DNA of 64,000 nucleotides. Source: DASYPP01 sp036006525. GTDB lineage: Bacteria; Gemmatimonadota; Gemmatimonadetes; Gemmatimonadales; GWC2-71-9. The DNA lies in contig DASYPP010000074.1 in NCBI GenBank assembly GCA_036006525.1, positions 28,401 through 92,400 on the forward strand. Reading direction: 5' to 3'. Below the pieces are notes generated by a model. The model did not search any database. It saw only the letters and a program-made list of their open reading frames with translations, and was not told the origin of the DNA. This document shows, piece after piece, positions 42,201-50,749 of this stretch (its first letter is position 1; each line of letters opens with the position of its first letter). The position numbers and the translations under genes were made by a program.

Positions 42201-42229
42201 GGAGCGCAAAGTCCGGATCTTTGCGCTCC
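42201..42229 (-). terminator. 11-bp perfect hairpin downstream of the HAF-repeat gene
   Basis: GGAGCGCAAAG (42201-42211) pairs with 42219-42229 around a 7-nt loop. On the minus strand the stem is followed by TTTGCGC. It lies between the HAF gene stop (42253) and the flavoprotein start (42155). It may terminate the HAF transcript; its GCGCAAAG unit also resembles the GCGAAAG repeats of the 41154 cassette. Confidence 0.5.
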
Positions 42230-42252
42230 TCGTGTTGCCGCTACGATCCTGA

Positions 42253-43293
42253 CTACGGCGTCACGTTCCACACAATCACATGGTTCACGATCTGCGCAGT
42301 ATGGCCGAACCCCGCGATTCGCCCCTTGTTATTGACTGCGTTGGCCTGGCTGAAGGTGCCCCCGATGGTTCCCAGGTCAGTCATCACGCCGTTCTTCCAC
42401 GAGAACCCGTGATTGGGCCCCGACGCCGTCGTCGCGAAACCGACGATCTGGCCCTGGTTGTTGATGCCGGTGGCCTGGCTGGAGACGCCGCCAGGGAGCA
42501 CACCCAGGTCCTGCATCACCCCGGTGGTATGCGGAATGAGAAAGGCGTGGATCTGGTTATTGGGAAGCCGGCTTCCTCCAACGATGTCGCCCAGGTCGTT
42601 GATCCCGGTCGCGAAGGCGAGCCCTCCGCCCAGGTCGCCCAAAGTCGTGATGCTGCCGTTCTGCCAGCGGACTGCGCGGTGGGCGCCGAGGGGAGTTTCG
42701 CTCTGGCCGACTATCACGCCGCTCTGATTTATGGCGAAGGCGAAATGATCATCGGGACCTCCCAGCGTCGGCAGGGCCGTCATGTGCCCGTTCTGCCAGA
42801 TGAAGGGAGCGTTTTGATACTGGGTGATGTCGCTGGCGCCCACCACCGTGCCCGCCGTGTTGATGGCGTACGCGATGCTCCGCGGGCCGCCCAGCGTCCC
42901 GAGGTCCTGCACGGTTGTCGGTGTCTTCCATAACGCCGCATGGAAGTTGACCTGGGTGATGGAGACGTAGCCCACCACCTGGCCGAGGCTGTTGATGCCA
43001 TTGGCCACGCTGGTGTTGGAGCCCGCGAGATTGGGGAGTGCGGTGAAGTGTCCGGCCTTCCAGATGAACGCCTTGTGACCGGACGGATTGACGTCGCTGT
43101 GGCCGGTGACCTGGCCGCTATCGTTGACGCCGGTGCCGTAGGCGTTGGTGCCGCCCATGGTGCCGAGGTCCTTCCTGGTCACCGTATTGGCCGTGACCGA
43201 AGCCTCCGGGGCGGTAATGTCTTTGCTGGGGTTCGAATGGTCGCAGGCGGCGAGACTCACTGCTATGAAACCAATCCAGGCGAAGCGTGACAT
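42253..43293 (-). CDS. HAF-repeat lipoprotein
   Basis: A 346-residue protein with a lipoprotein signal (FAWIGFIAVSLAAC, lipidation Cys17) and about seven tandem repeats of about 40 residues of the HAF type: each has Leu-Gly-x-Leu/Met-Gly-Gly, a GINxxGQVVG-like segment and a HAFxW-like strand (GTGVNDSGQVTGHS, KAFIWKAG, GINSLGQVVGYV, RAVRWQNG). These repeats are predicted to form a beta-propeller-like surface protein. ATG at 43293. The longer frame running upstream to 43788 belongs to antisense of neighbouring genes. Function unknown; probably surface binding. Confidence 0.87.
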   Translation of the reverse strand: MSRFAWIGFIAVSLAACDHSNPSKDITAPEASVTANTVTRKDLGTMGGTNAYGTGVNDSGQVTGHSDVNPSGHKAFIWKAGHFTALPNLAGSNTSVANGINSLGQVVGYVSITQVNFHAALWKTPTTVQDLGTLGGPRSIAYAINTAGTVVGASDITQYQNAPFIWQNGHMTALPTLGGPDDHFAFAINQSGVIVGQSETPLGAHRAVRWQNGSITTLGDLGGGLAFATGINDLGDIVGGSRLPNNQIHAFLIPHTTGVMQDLGVLPGGVSSQATGINNQGQIVGFATTASGPNHGFSWKNGVMTDLGTIGGTFSQANAVNNKGRIAGFGHTAQIVNHVIVWNVTP

Positions 43294-43364
43294 TGTTCCT
43301 CTCTCTATAAAGAGCGCGACGGCCGCGCGCGTCAGCAAGAGAAGGGACGGGATCAGGCGGTGAA

Positions 43365-43664
43365 TTATTCCCTGGCCGCCGGGGGAGCGTGTCGGCGGTT
43401 GAGCCACCAGTACAGCGGCAAGCTGAACCCGAGTCCGCCTGCCAGCGACAGCACCACGAACCAGGGCCAGCGCACCGGGCCAATCGGCCGGCGGGCATAA
43501 TACCAGGCCAGCAGCAGCATCGCGACCAGGACGTCGAGGATAAAACCCAATGCCAGCCGGTCGCCCAGCACCTGGTGCAGGCTGTGGAAGTCCACGAACA
43601 ACCAGTAGATGAAGAACCCGTTGGGGACCAGGAATCCGAACGCCGCGATGACGAGCAGCCCCAT
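43365..43664 (-). CDS. Small integral membrane protein
   Basis: A 99-residue protein with three membrane segments: LLVIAAFGFLVPNGFFIYWLF, LGFILDVLVAMLLLAWYYA and WPWFVVLSLAGGLGFSLPLYWWL, ending in a short charged tail. It resembles small DUF2834-like proteins but I cannot assign a function. ATG at 43664, 2 nt after the stop of the PLP-dependent decarboxylase gene, so co-transcribed. The longer open frame (to 44249) is antisense to that gene's coding sequence. Confidence 0.75.
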   Translation of the reverse strand: MGLLVIAAFGFLVPNGFFIYWLFVDFHSLHQVLGDRLALGFILDVLVAMLLLAWYYARRPIGPVRWPWFVVLSLAGGLGFSLPLYWWLNRRHAPPAARE

Positions 43665-43666
43665 GG

Positions 43667-45019
43667 TCAACCTCTCTTTCGCGCCACCCGCACCATCGCC
43701 TCGAGGCTCTTCTCCACGTCGGCATCGGTCGTCGCCCAGGAGCACACGCTGATCCGCATCGCGGTCTGGCCCTGCCACACGGTTCCACCGCACCAGCAGG
43801 TGCCCTCGTCCTGGATGTCCTTGATCACCCGGTTGGTGGTGGCGGGATCGCCGAAGGACACCAGCACCTGGTTCAGGACGACATCGTTGAGGACCTGGAA
43901 GCCGGCCGCGGCCAGGCCCTCGCCGAAGCGGCGAGCCTGGCGGCAGTTTCGTTCGATCAGCTCGGCGACTCCGGAGCGGCCCAGTGAGCGAAGCGCAGCC
44001 CAGATGTCCACTCCGCGGGCCCGGCGGGACAGCTCGGGGACAAAATCCGATGGGTTGCGATGCTCGCTGTGGGTCGGCAGGTATTCCGCGGTGATCGCCA
44101 TGGCGGCTCGCAGCGCGTCCTTGTCGCGGACGAAGGCGATGCCACTGTCGTAGGGAACGTTCAACCACTTGTGGCCATCGGTGGCCCAGGAATCGGCCGT
44201 CTCGAGGCCCTCGACCAGGTGCGCGCGCGAAGGCGCCACCCGGGCCCACAGCCCGAAAGCGCCATCCACGTGAACCCAGGCGCCCGACTTCCGGGCGTGG
44301 GCAACGATCTCGCGGGTCGAATCGAAGCCGCCGGTGTTCACGTTGCCCGCCTGGGTGCAGATGATCGCGGGGCCAGTGAGCGCGGGGAGGGCATCGATCC
44401 GCATGTTTCCCTGGCCATCCACCGGGACCCGGACGACCCGGTTCCGTCCCAGGCCCAGCACGCCGAGGGACTTGAAGAGAGTGGGGTGGGCCTCGGCACC
44501 TACGACCACGGTAATCGGCGGCGCGCCGAACAGTCCGTCGGCCTCAACGTTCCAGCCGGCCTGGTCGAGCACGGCGTGCCGGGCGGCGGCGAGGGCCGTG
44601 AGATGAGCTACCGTCGTGCCAGTGACGAACGCGCCAGCGCATCCCGGCGGGAGGCCCAGCACATCGAGGAGCCAGTCCAGGGCGACTTTCTCGAGAAAGG
44701 CGGCACCGGGGGTGATGTTGTAGAGGCCACAATTCTGATCCCAGGCCGAGGCCAGCCAGTTGGCGGCCAGCGCCGCCGGCAACGATCCGCCGATAACGAA
44801 GCCGAAATAGCGGGGGCCCGCGATCCCGGTGGTGGCTGGAGAACCGATCTCGTCCAGCTCGGCCAGTACCTGCTCAGGGTTGCGGGGATCGTCCTGGAGG
44901 GGAATGTCCAGCGAGGTGAGCCGGGCGACCGCCTCTTTCGACGGTGCCACGCTTCGGTTTTCCAGGTCGGCGAGGTAGCGGCTGGCCCGCTCCGCGGTTC
45001 GGTTCAACAGCTCTTTCAT
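43667..45019 (-). CDS. PLP-dependent group II decarboxylase/aminotransferase-like enzyme
   Basis: A 450-residue enzyme related to aromatic-L-amino-acid and glutamate decarboxylases: GPRYFGFVIGGSLPAALAANWLASAWDQN, GAFVTGTTVAHLTALAAARHAVL, HVDGAFGLWA, and the Schiff-base lysine in SWATDGHKWLNVPYD. The substrate is open; amino-acid decarboxylation to an amine is the family reaction, and some members are lyases or aminotransferases. The ATG at 45019 is chosen because the 20 upstream codons have no similarity and run into the SDR neighbour's gap. It is followed at 2 nt by a small membrane protein. Confidence 0.88.
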   Translation of the reverse strand: MKELLNRTAERASRYLADLENRSVAPSKEAVARLTSLDIPLQDDPRNPEQVLAELDEIGSPATTGIAGPRYFGFVIGGSLPAALAANWLASAWDQNCGLYNITPGAAFLEKVALDWLLDVLGLPPGCAGAFVTGTTVAHLTALAAARHAVLDQAGWNVEADGLFGAPPITVVVGAEAHPTLFKSLGVLGLGRNRVVRVPVDGQGNMRIDALPALTGPAIICTQAGNVNTGGFDSTREIVAHARKSGAWVHVDGAFGLWARVAPSRAHLVEGLETADSWATDGHKWLNVPYDSGIAFVRDKDALRAAMAITAEYLPTHSEHRNPSDFVPELSRRARGVDIWAALRSLGRSGVAELIERNCRQARRFGEGLAAAGFQVLNDVVLNQVLVSFGDPATTNRVIKDIQDEGTCWCGGTVWQGQTAMRISVCSWATTDADVEKSLEAMVRVARKRG

Positions 45020-45062
45020 TCCGGGCTCCAACGTGCGGGACGACTTTCCAGGCCGGGGTGAA

Positions 45063-45767
45063 TCATCGCACCAGTCCACCGTCGACCAGCAGGCTCTGAC
45101 CGGTGATATAGCTGGCCTCGGAGGAGGCCAGAAAGGCGACTACCCTCGCTACCTCTTCCGCGCTGCCTGGCCGTCCCGCGGGAATGCTCTTCTGGATTTC
45201 GGCGTCCACCGGGTAGGTGTCGATCCAGCCGGGCAGGACGTTGTTCATCCGCAGGCCCCGGGCCGCATACTGCTGGCTGTAGAGCCGGGCGAGATTTTCG
45301 AGCGCCACCCGCAGCGTGGCGGAGACCGGATGTTTGAGCCCGGGTTCCCGGGCGGCGAAGCTGGAGATGTTTACGATGGCGCCGGAACTTTGTTGCAGCA
45401 TGATGGGCGTAACCAGTCGGGCCATGCGGATCACATTCAGCAGAAGCAGGTCGACGCCTGCGTGCCATTCGGCATCGGTGATGTCGAGGAGGCCGCCTTT
45501 CGCGGCGTGGCCGGTATTGTTCACCACGACGTCGATGCGGCCATAGTGCTGCATCGCGGAGTCCACGATACGTTGCAGGTCGGCCGGTTCGGTCACGCTG
45601 CCCTTCACCGAGACGGCGTCCAGCTCAGTGGCGAGCGCATCCACGTCGCCGGACCGGGCGAGCAGGGCGAGGCGGTACCCGCGATCGGCCAGGTGGCGGG
45701 CGCAGGCGGCGCCCATGCCGCGGCTGGCGGCGGTGACGATGGCGACCGGCAGATCATTCTGATTCAA
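45063..45767 (-). CDS. SDR-family oxidoreductase lacking the Tyr-x-x-x-Lys motif
   Basis: A 234-residue Rossmann protein: VAIVTAASRGMGAACARHLADRG (TAASxGxG dinucleotide site), VNNTGHAAKGG, NISSFAAREPG with the active Ser, and LPGWIDT. Where Tyr-x-x-x-Lys is expected the sequence is KHPVSATLRVALENL, with neither residue. A subfamily with this Pro-Val-Ser...Leu-Arg form exists, so this is not simply decay, but classical carbonyl reduction is doubtful. The start is probably TTG at 45767 (GAGG upstream); the longer frame starting at 45875 would run through the esterase gene. Confidence 0.82.
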   Translation of the reverse strand: MNQNDLPVAIVTAASRGMGAACARHLADRGYRLALLARSGDVDALATELDAVSVKGSVTEPADLQRIVDSAMQHYGRIDVVVNNTGHAAKGGLLDITDAEWHAGVDLLLLNVIRMARLVTPIMLQQSSGAIVNISSFAAREPGLKHPVSATLRVALENLARLYSQQYAARGLRMNNVLPGWIDTYPVDAEIQKSIPAGRPGSAEEVARVVAFLASSEASYITGQSLLVDGGLVR

Positions 45768-45802
45768 AGGTTTGACCTCATGGGACCGGCCGGTTGTCAG
45801 CG

Positions 45803-46687
45803 TTACCTGGGGATCGACGGAGGCCAGGTCGAACTGATCAGCACGATTCCCTCGGGCAGCCGCACCCGCCACCATTGGGGGGCATGGTTGCCGCCGGGGA
45901 CCTCCGTGTAGGTCACCGCGTACCCCCTGGCCACCAGCGCATTGTGAAATCGGCGGCTGGCGTCCCGGAAATTGGGGCCGGCCCCGTTCAGGGTAGGATG
46001 ATCCTCGTTCTCCCCGACATCAAGCACGAAGCGGACGTCCTGCTTCGGCGCCGCTCTCACTTGAGTCGTCAACCATTCCCAGGGCGGGCCGTTGGACCCC
46101 TCCGCCCCGCGCCAGAACGCGCCGCTTTGCGACCACACGTTACCGAAGAGATCGGGACGGGTAAATGCCGCGTACGAGGCGCCGAGTCCGCCGGCACTGG
46201 ATCCGGTGATGATCACCCGGTGGGGATCCGTCGTCACCCGCCAGCCCCGCCGTACCCAGGGCATCAGCTGCCGGCCGAGGAACGCCGGCATTCGCGCCGC
46301 GTTGCCCAGGTCGGCGATACGGATGCCGGACGCGGAGTCATCGATCAGTACGGCGACAAAGGCCGGGGCCTGTCCGGAGGCCAGCAGCGTGTCGAGCACC
46401 ATCGGGAGCGGCATGGTGTCGCGATAGTCATTGCCATCGAAGGCGACGATCAGGGGATACGGATCAGCCGACTGGGGGTCGTAGCGGGGCGGGGTATAGA
46501 TCCAGATCCGGCGTTCCCGCTGGTAAGACGAGTCGAACATCACGTGTTCTTCGAGTCGTCCTGCGGGGATTTCGGGGCGGGAATCAACCAGGCGCGGAGC
46601 GACCGGCCCCGTCTGGCCGCCGGCGGGCGCGGCGGCGGCGAACAGGAGTACGGCGATGGTGAAGCGGGTGTCAGCCCGTCTTGGCAT
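45803..46687 (-). CDS. Exported esterase (enterochelin-esterase-like)
   Basis: A 294-residue protein with a signal peptide (FTIAVLLFAAAAPAGG) and the PF00756 esterase fold: RRIWIYTPPRYD, YPLIVAFDGNDY, the nucleophile elbow ITGSSAGGLGASYAAF and a late catalytic histidine in PGGNHAPQWW. It hydrolyses an unknown ester, possibly in the periplasm. It is a distant relative of 2843-3742. ATG at 46687, overlapping the preceding small gene by 17 nt. Confidence 0.87.
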   Translation of the reverse strand: MPRRADTRFTIAVLLFAAAAPAGGQTGPVAPRLVDSRPEIPAGRLEEHVMFDSSYQRERRIWIYTPPRYDPQSADPYPLIVAFDGNDYRDTMPLPMVLDTLLASGQAPAFVAVLIDDSASGIRIADLGNAARMPAFLGRQLMPWVRRGWRVTTDPHRVIITGSSAGGLGASYAAFTRPDLFGNVWSQSGAFWRGAEGSNGPPWEWLTTQVRAAPKQDVRFVLDVGENEDHPTLNGAGPNFRDASRRFHNALVARGYAVTYTEVPGGNHAPQWWRVRLPEGIVLISSTWPPSIPR

Positions 46688-46934
46688 TCTTCGGCAAACG
46701 ACCCAGGCCCTGCGCGGTGAGCCAACTCATCATCGCCTTTTCAACATCCTCATCCGACTGGCCGACCACGTGCGGCATGACCGGCCAGCGTTTTGCCGGC
46801 CCCATCAGGAACCACATGGGAGGCACCGCCGCCTCGCCCCGCCGTTCGTTGGCCGGCTGCCCGTCATAAGTGACAAAATGAAAATCGCGACCGCGGACAA
46901 AAAGATGGCGCTGTTCGGGCTTGTGGCTACTCAC
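46671..46934 (-). CDS. Small hypothetical protein
   Basis: An 87-residue soluble protein I do not recognise. It begins MSSHKPEQRHLFVRGRDFHFVTYDG and has a middle part rich in Pro, Trp and Met (VPPMWFLMGPAKRWPVMP), then a helix DEDVEKAMMSWLTAQ. GTG at 46934 is preferred over the ATG five codons upstream because GGGAG lies 7 nt before it. The gene overlaps the esterase by 17 nt and is therefore probably co-translated with it. Confidence 0.6.
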   Translation of the reverse strand: MSSHKPEQRHLFVRGRDFHFVTYDGQPANERRGEAAVPPMWFLMGPAKRWPVMPHVVGQSDEDVEKAMMSWLTAQGLGRLPKNAKTG

Positions 46935-47034
46935 CGGGGGCTCCCACATTTTGGTGCGGAGAACCCCGCACGCCCCAAATCTAACCTGGGTACAGCGAAA
47001 TTCGGCTTTGCCGCTCGTAACATGCAGTGACGCT

Positions 47035-47589
47035 TCAGTTTCTCTGCCCCCGGGCGGAGACGGCGATCAGCTGCTCCAGTCGCCGGAGCCGGGTTTCCGG
47101 GCGCTTGGCGGACACGACTCGCCAGGTCATCTGCTTGCGGTATCCCGGAGGCTGAGCCTGGAAGAAATCCCAGGCCGCCTTGTTTTTCTTGAATTGTTTC
47201 AGGGATTCGGTGTCGAATTCAGCGTGCTTCTGTTCGTAGGCGTAAATCACCGACTTCTTTGCGCTACGGGCGACAAAGGCCTTGTTGCCTGCCGGCGCCA
47301 TCCGGCCCTCCGCTCTGAGCACTTTCACTCGCCCGATGTTGATGGCGCTCCAGGTGCTGCCTGGCTTGCGAGGGGTGAAGCGAATGGTGTACGCCGCTTC
47401 GCCCAGGCTCCTCCGGACGCCATCGATCCATCCGTAGCAAAGCGCTTCATCCACCGACTGGGGCCATGTCATGCTGGGCTTGCCGGAATCTTTCTTGTAG
47501 TAGCCGACCAGCAGCTCGGTGGCCGCAGTGTGATTCCGCTTCAGCCATTTGCGGAAATCGGCCGGCGTCTTGAAGAAGACCGGCGCCAC
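47035..47589 (-). CDS. YdeI/OmdA-family protein (bacteriocin-protection-like)
   Basis: A 184-residue protein with the YdeI/OmpD-associated signature: FRKWLKRNHTAATELLVGYYKKDSGKPSMTWPQSVDEALCYGWIDGVRRSLGEAAYTIRFTPRKPGSTWSAINI region (short extracts: EALCYGWIDGVRR, FTPRKPGSTWSA), followed by PPGYRKQMTWRVVSAKRPETR, a basic helical tail. Family members are linked to resistance to bacteriocins or antimicrobial peptides. Start GTG at 47589, directly after the stop of the lipoprotein gene (TAG then GTG). Confidence 0.9.
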   Translation of the reverse strand: MAPVFFKTPADFRKWLKRNHTAATELLVGYYKKDSGKPSMTWPQSVDEALCYGWIDGVRRSLGEAAYTIRFTPRKPGSTWSAINIGRVKVLRAEGRMAPAGNKAFVARSAKKSVIYAYEQKHAEFDTESLKQFKKNKAAWDFFQAQPPGYRKQMTWRVVSAKRPETRLRRLEQLIAVSARGQRN

Positions 47590-48006
47590 CTAGTGATTGC
47601 CGATGATAGTGAAGGGGCCGGCTTCCACGTAGCGGGCAGGATCGTTGGCATCCTCGAGTCGCAAACGCATGTCGCTCGAAGCATTCACTCCGAAACCCGT
47701 CACAAAACCAACCGGGACCCGCCAGGCAAGGGAATCCGGAACTGGCGGGACACCTGCGAGCAGGTAACCCTTGTCGTGGCCGCCCATGGCGGCGCCCAGA
47801 TTGATCTTCGGTATTCCGGCGGCCTTCCACCGGATCACGAAAGTGTCTCCTTCGACCAGGGTGTCACCCTTCCCCGGGGTCAGGATGACAAATGCGTCAC
47901 TTGGAATTGAGTCTGTCATGGCGACCGTATCGCCGGCCGCGGGAGGTGACTTCTGTGCCGGGCGGCACCCGATCAAGACGAGGAGAAGCAGCACGACTGG
48001 TCGCAT
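47590..48006 (-). CDS. Hypothetical lipoprotein
   Basis: A 138-residue protein with a short lipoprotein signal (MRPVVLLLLVLIGC, Cys14) and a beta-rich body: VILTPGKGDTLVEGDTFVIRWKAAG resembles an Ig-like/fibronectin-type binding fold, as in Ser-Thr-rich GPI-anchored/Kre9-type domains (typical pattern: GDTxxVxW). It is probably surface or periplasmic; function unknown. ATG at 48006. It is 1 nt after the stop of the winged-helix gene and directly before the YdeI gene, so part of the same unit. Confidence 0.75.
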   Translation of the reverse strand: MRPVVLLLLVLIGCRPAQKSPPAAGDTVAMTDSIPSDAFVILTPGKGDTLVEGDTFVIRWKAAGIPKINLGAAMGGHDKGYLLAGVPPVPDSLAWRVPVGFVTGFGVNASSDMRLRLEDANDPARYVEAGPFTIIGNH

Positions 48007-48007
48007 A

Positions 48008-49069
48008 TCAGTGCAGGGTAGCTGGAAGGTTGAGAAATGTGCCGTAGCGCCGGACGACGGCACCGAGGGCACGCGATTCGGCGGCGGTCAATTTGGTGAA
48101 GAGATTGGCTTCGATGACCACCCTGCCTCCTGAGAGAACGCGCCGCCAGGTGCCGGCCCGCTTGCCGCCCAGAATAATGGGGCGGAACGAGCCGTCCCCC
48201 TTGGGCGTGAGGCCTTTCGGGCGGGCCATGTCCGGTACGCCAAGATCGCGGTAGCCGGTCAGGCTTTCATCATACTCGGGAATCAGGTAAGCGGCCAAGG
48301 AGGCCCTGCCGGGCGTCGGACCGGTGCCCGACCAGAAGATATGGCCGTAGATCGCTTCGCTGTAGAGCTGGTGCTGCACCATCTCCAGTCCGGCCCTGGC
48401 CGTTTTCAGTGACAAACCCGACCACCACGCGAAGTGCCTGACGGTAGCGGGGGCGTGACCGGTGAAGAACCGGCGAGCCAGCTCAGCCAGCGCATCGTCG
48501 CGCGTGCGGGCGCGAGCCGGAGGGACTCGCCCTTCCAGCAGGGCGTAGGTATGCTGCTTTCCCTTGAGCGGCCCGCTGCAGACCAGCCCCTCCAGCTCGG
48601 CGTTCATCATGATACACACCATCCGGAGACCGCTTCCGCCGAGCCGGTCCTTGTCCAGGATCGCGGCGAGCTCCTTTCGCGTCTTCGACTGTCCGCCCTC
48701 GAGCGCCCGCTCGATGAGGCGGCGGGTCCGGGCCAGGACGGGCGCATCCAGCTCGCATATGCGGTGCGGGTATTTGTTGAGAGCATGGACATGCGGAGCG
48801 GTGAGCTGCAGCATCCAGCGGATGTCTTCCGGTCGAACGAAGTGCCAGGTCGGGCGCAGGACGTGGGTGCGGAGAATTCTCCCGTCGTTGAATGCCTGAT
48901 CCACGCCCGCATCGGTGCCCTTGAGCACCCGCTGGCCGATCGACCATTTCGCGCCCAGGTAGTCCTGGGACTGCACGGCACCGAGCAAACCGACGACATC
49001 CTCGACCTTGCCCAGGGATGCGCCGGCGATGTGCTGGTTGTACAGGCGCCGGGTCAGGAGGTCCGTCAA
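48008..49069 (-). CDS. Winged-helix DNA-binding protein, AlkZ/YcaQ-like glycosylase family (HTH_42)
   Basis: A 353-residue protein: RLYNQHIAGASLGKVEDVVGLLGAVQSQDYLGAKWSIGQR includes the Gln-x-Gln-like motif (QSQD) that AlkZ-type glycosylases use, followed by RTHVLRPTWHFV and HFAWWSGLSLKTARAGL winged-helix repeats. E. coli YcaQ and Streptomyces AlkZ unhook DNA interstrand crosslinks, so a DNA repair role is inferred. Start TTG at 49069 makes a 4-nt TTGA overlap with the preceding membrane kinase, which suggests they are translated together. Confidence 0.88.
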   Translation of the reverse strand: MTDLLTRRLYNQHIAGASLGKVEDVVGLLGAVQSQDYLGAKWSIGQRVLKGTDAGVDQAFNDGRILRTHVLRPTWHFVRPEDIRWMLQLTAPHVHALNKYPHRICELDAPVLARTRRLIERALEGGQSKTRKELAAILDKDRLGGSGLRMVCIMMNAELEGLVCSGPLKGKQHTYALLEGRVPPARARTRDDALAELARRFFTGHAPATVRHFAWWSGLSLKTARAGLEMVQHQLYSEAIYGHIFWSGTGPTPGRASLAAYLIPEYDESLTGYRDLGVPDMARPKGLTPKGDGSFRPIILGGKRAGTWRRVLSGGRVVIEANLFTKLTAAESRALGAVVRRYGTFLNLPATLH

Positions 49070-50730
49070 GACTTACCGGCCAGCGTGGCGCTTCCACGGC
49101 GGTGCCGGAGCTCCCGCATTCCTCTGGAGGAGCCTTCTCGCGACAGCAGGACATCGGCTAATGGCCGTTCCTGTGGCGGTTGCGGCGCATGGGTTCTCCA
49201 CCACTGCTCGGCTCGTTCGCGGGTCCATTGCCCTGACGCCATACACTCCGACAGTCTCCGGGCGAGCTCGGCCGCGCTGCCCGGCCGACGACTCGGATCC
49301 TTCTCCAGGCAGTCCATGATGATGTGCTCGAGATCGGCCGGAATCACCAGCTCGGTGCGGGACCGTAACGGGGGAGCCTGGGTGCGGGCATGGTCAATGA
49401 GCATGCCCATCGCCGTGCCGGCTTCAAAAACCAGCCGTCCGCTCAACAGCCAGTACCCGACACACCCAACCGCGTAAAGGTCCACCCGGTGGTCGTATCC
49501 GGCCTCACCCGTCACTACTTCGGGGGCGACATACGCCGGCGTGCCGCCGACCGTTTCCTCATTGGTGTTCAGTACCTGCTGGCTGGTCGTGGCGGGATTC
49601 AAACGCACCAGCCCGAAATCGAGCACTTTGACGAAGTCCAGCTCGGTGCCGGTGCCGCTGATGAAGATATTGGCCGGCTTGATATCCCGGTGTGTCAGTC
49701 CATTCTGGTGCGCCTCGTCGAGCGCATGACACACCTGCTTGAGAATGTGAATCGCCCGCTCCGGCGGCACCGGTCCGAACCGGGAAACCAGGTGCTCCAG
49801 GTCGATCCCCTCCAGCAATTCCATCACGTAAAACAGGGTGCCGTCTTCGGCCTGGCCGAAATCATACAGCTGCACGGTGTGAGGGGAGCGCAGGGCGGCG
49901 GTGGCAAGCGCCTCGCGCTCAAAACGGCGCAACAGTGCCTCCTGGTCGGTGTGGCCCAGGGCGAGCAGCTCGGGCCGGATGAGCTTGACCGCCGCGGGGC
50001 GCAGCAGCAGACGGTGCCGGGCCCGCCAGACCTCGCCCATGCCTCCCGCGCCGAGCTTTTCCTCCAGCAGGTACTGGCCCAGCTCGTTGGCTTCACGAAT
50101 GCTGCGGCGCAGGTCGTACAGGATCCTCGACGTCACCGTGGTCAGCGTCACCAGCACCGCGAGCACCAGGGTCTGGTTGATGACCGTGATCCAGGGGCCG
50201 TACGCCGCCAATCCGTCGGCCTTGGGGGTGAACGGGTCCAGCCAGATCCAGATCCTGATGACGAGAAGCAATACCGACAGGATGGTCAGTCGAAAGGTGC
50301 GGCCTGCCTTCGATGGGATCACGATCGCCCGCGCCATCAGGGTCATCGTCACGGAGATGACCGCGGAGTGCATCGTTTCGGGATACTCGGGACTGAAGAA
50401 GAACGACCACGCGGTACAACAGCCGACGATTGCGATCGCGTCGATCCAGCCAAGGGCGGAAATTGAGAGCGTCCCCCGCCGGGTGATCAGCCAGATCGCG
50501 GTAATGGAACCCAGGCCGATGAGGTTAGCGATGGCCGGCGTGCCCCAATCAGCGGGGCTGGCCGGAATATGGTACACCCACCCAATCAGGAGATTGATGG
50601 AGAAGAAACCAAAGGAGATGCTGGCGATCAGCTTGGCGAACAGCGCGACGCGCCGCTGGACAAACTCCGAGCCACTGGATGTGTCGAGCCCGGAATCGCG
50701 CAGCCAGTGGGACGAGGTGGTGGGCGTCAT
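49066..50730 (-). CDS. Membrane serine/threonine protein kinase with N-terminal six-TM domain
   Basis: A 554-residue protein with six N-terminal membrane segments (residues about 28-205, e.g. IASISFGFFSINLLIGWVY, IDAIAIVGCCTAWSFFF, LTILSVLLLVIRIWIWL) and a C-terminal kinase domain: YLLEEKLGAGGMGEVWRAR (glycine loop), AVKLIRPE (catalytic Lys), GLTHRDIKPANIF, VLDFGLVRL and GTPAYVAPEVV. The membrane domain precedes the kinase, the reverse of most bacterial Hanks kinases. It probably senses a membrane signal and phosphorylates cytosolic targets. ATG at 50730. Coupled to the AlkZ-like gene. Confidence 0.93.
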   Translation of the reverse strand: MTPTTSSHWLRDSGLDTSSGSEFVQRRVALFAKLIASISFGFFSINLLIGWVYHIPASPADWGTPAIANLIGLGSITAIWLITRRGTLSISALGWIDAIAIVGCCTAWSFFFSPEYPETMHSAVISVTMTLMARAIVIPSKAGRTFRLTILSVLLLVIRIWIWLDPFTPKADGLAAYGPWITVINQTLVLAVLVTLTTVTSRILYDLRRSIREANELGQYLLEEKLGAGGMGEVWRARHRLLLRPAAVKLIRPELLALGHTDQEALLRRFEREALATAALRSPHTVQLYDFGQAEDGTLFYVMELLEGIDLEHLVSRFGPVPPERAIHILKQVCHALDEAHQNGLTHRDIKPANIFISGTGTELDFVKVLDFGLVRLNPATTSQQVLNTNEETVGGTPAYVAPEVVTGEAGYDHRVDLYAVGCVGYWLLSGRLVFEAGTAMGMLIDHARTQAPPLRSRTELVIPADLEHIIMDCLEKDPSRRPGSAAELARRLSECMASGQWTRERAEQWWRTHAPQPPQERPLADVLLSREGSSRGMRELRHRRGSATLAGKS

Positions 50731-50749
50731 TCCCGAAAATATCCGGATG

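Noticed and set aside
43294..43788. N-terminal extension of the HAF-repeat protein
   Set aside because: The extra codons are antisense or out of frame to the small membrane protein and the decarboxylase; a lipoprotein signal begins at 43293.
45768..45875. Longer start for the SDR at 45875
   Set aside because: It would overlap the esterase C-terminus by 73 nt with no ribosome site; similarity starts after the TTG.
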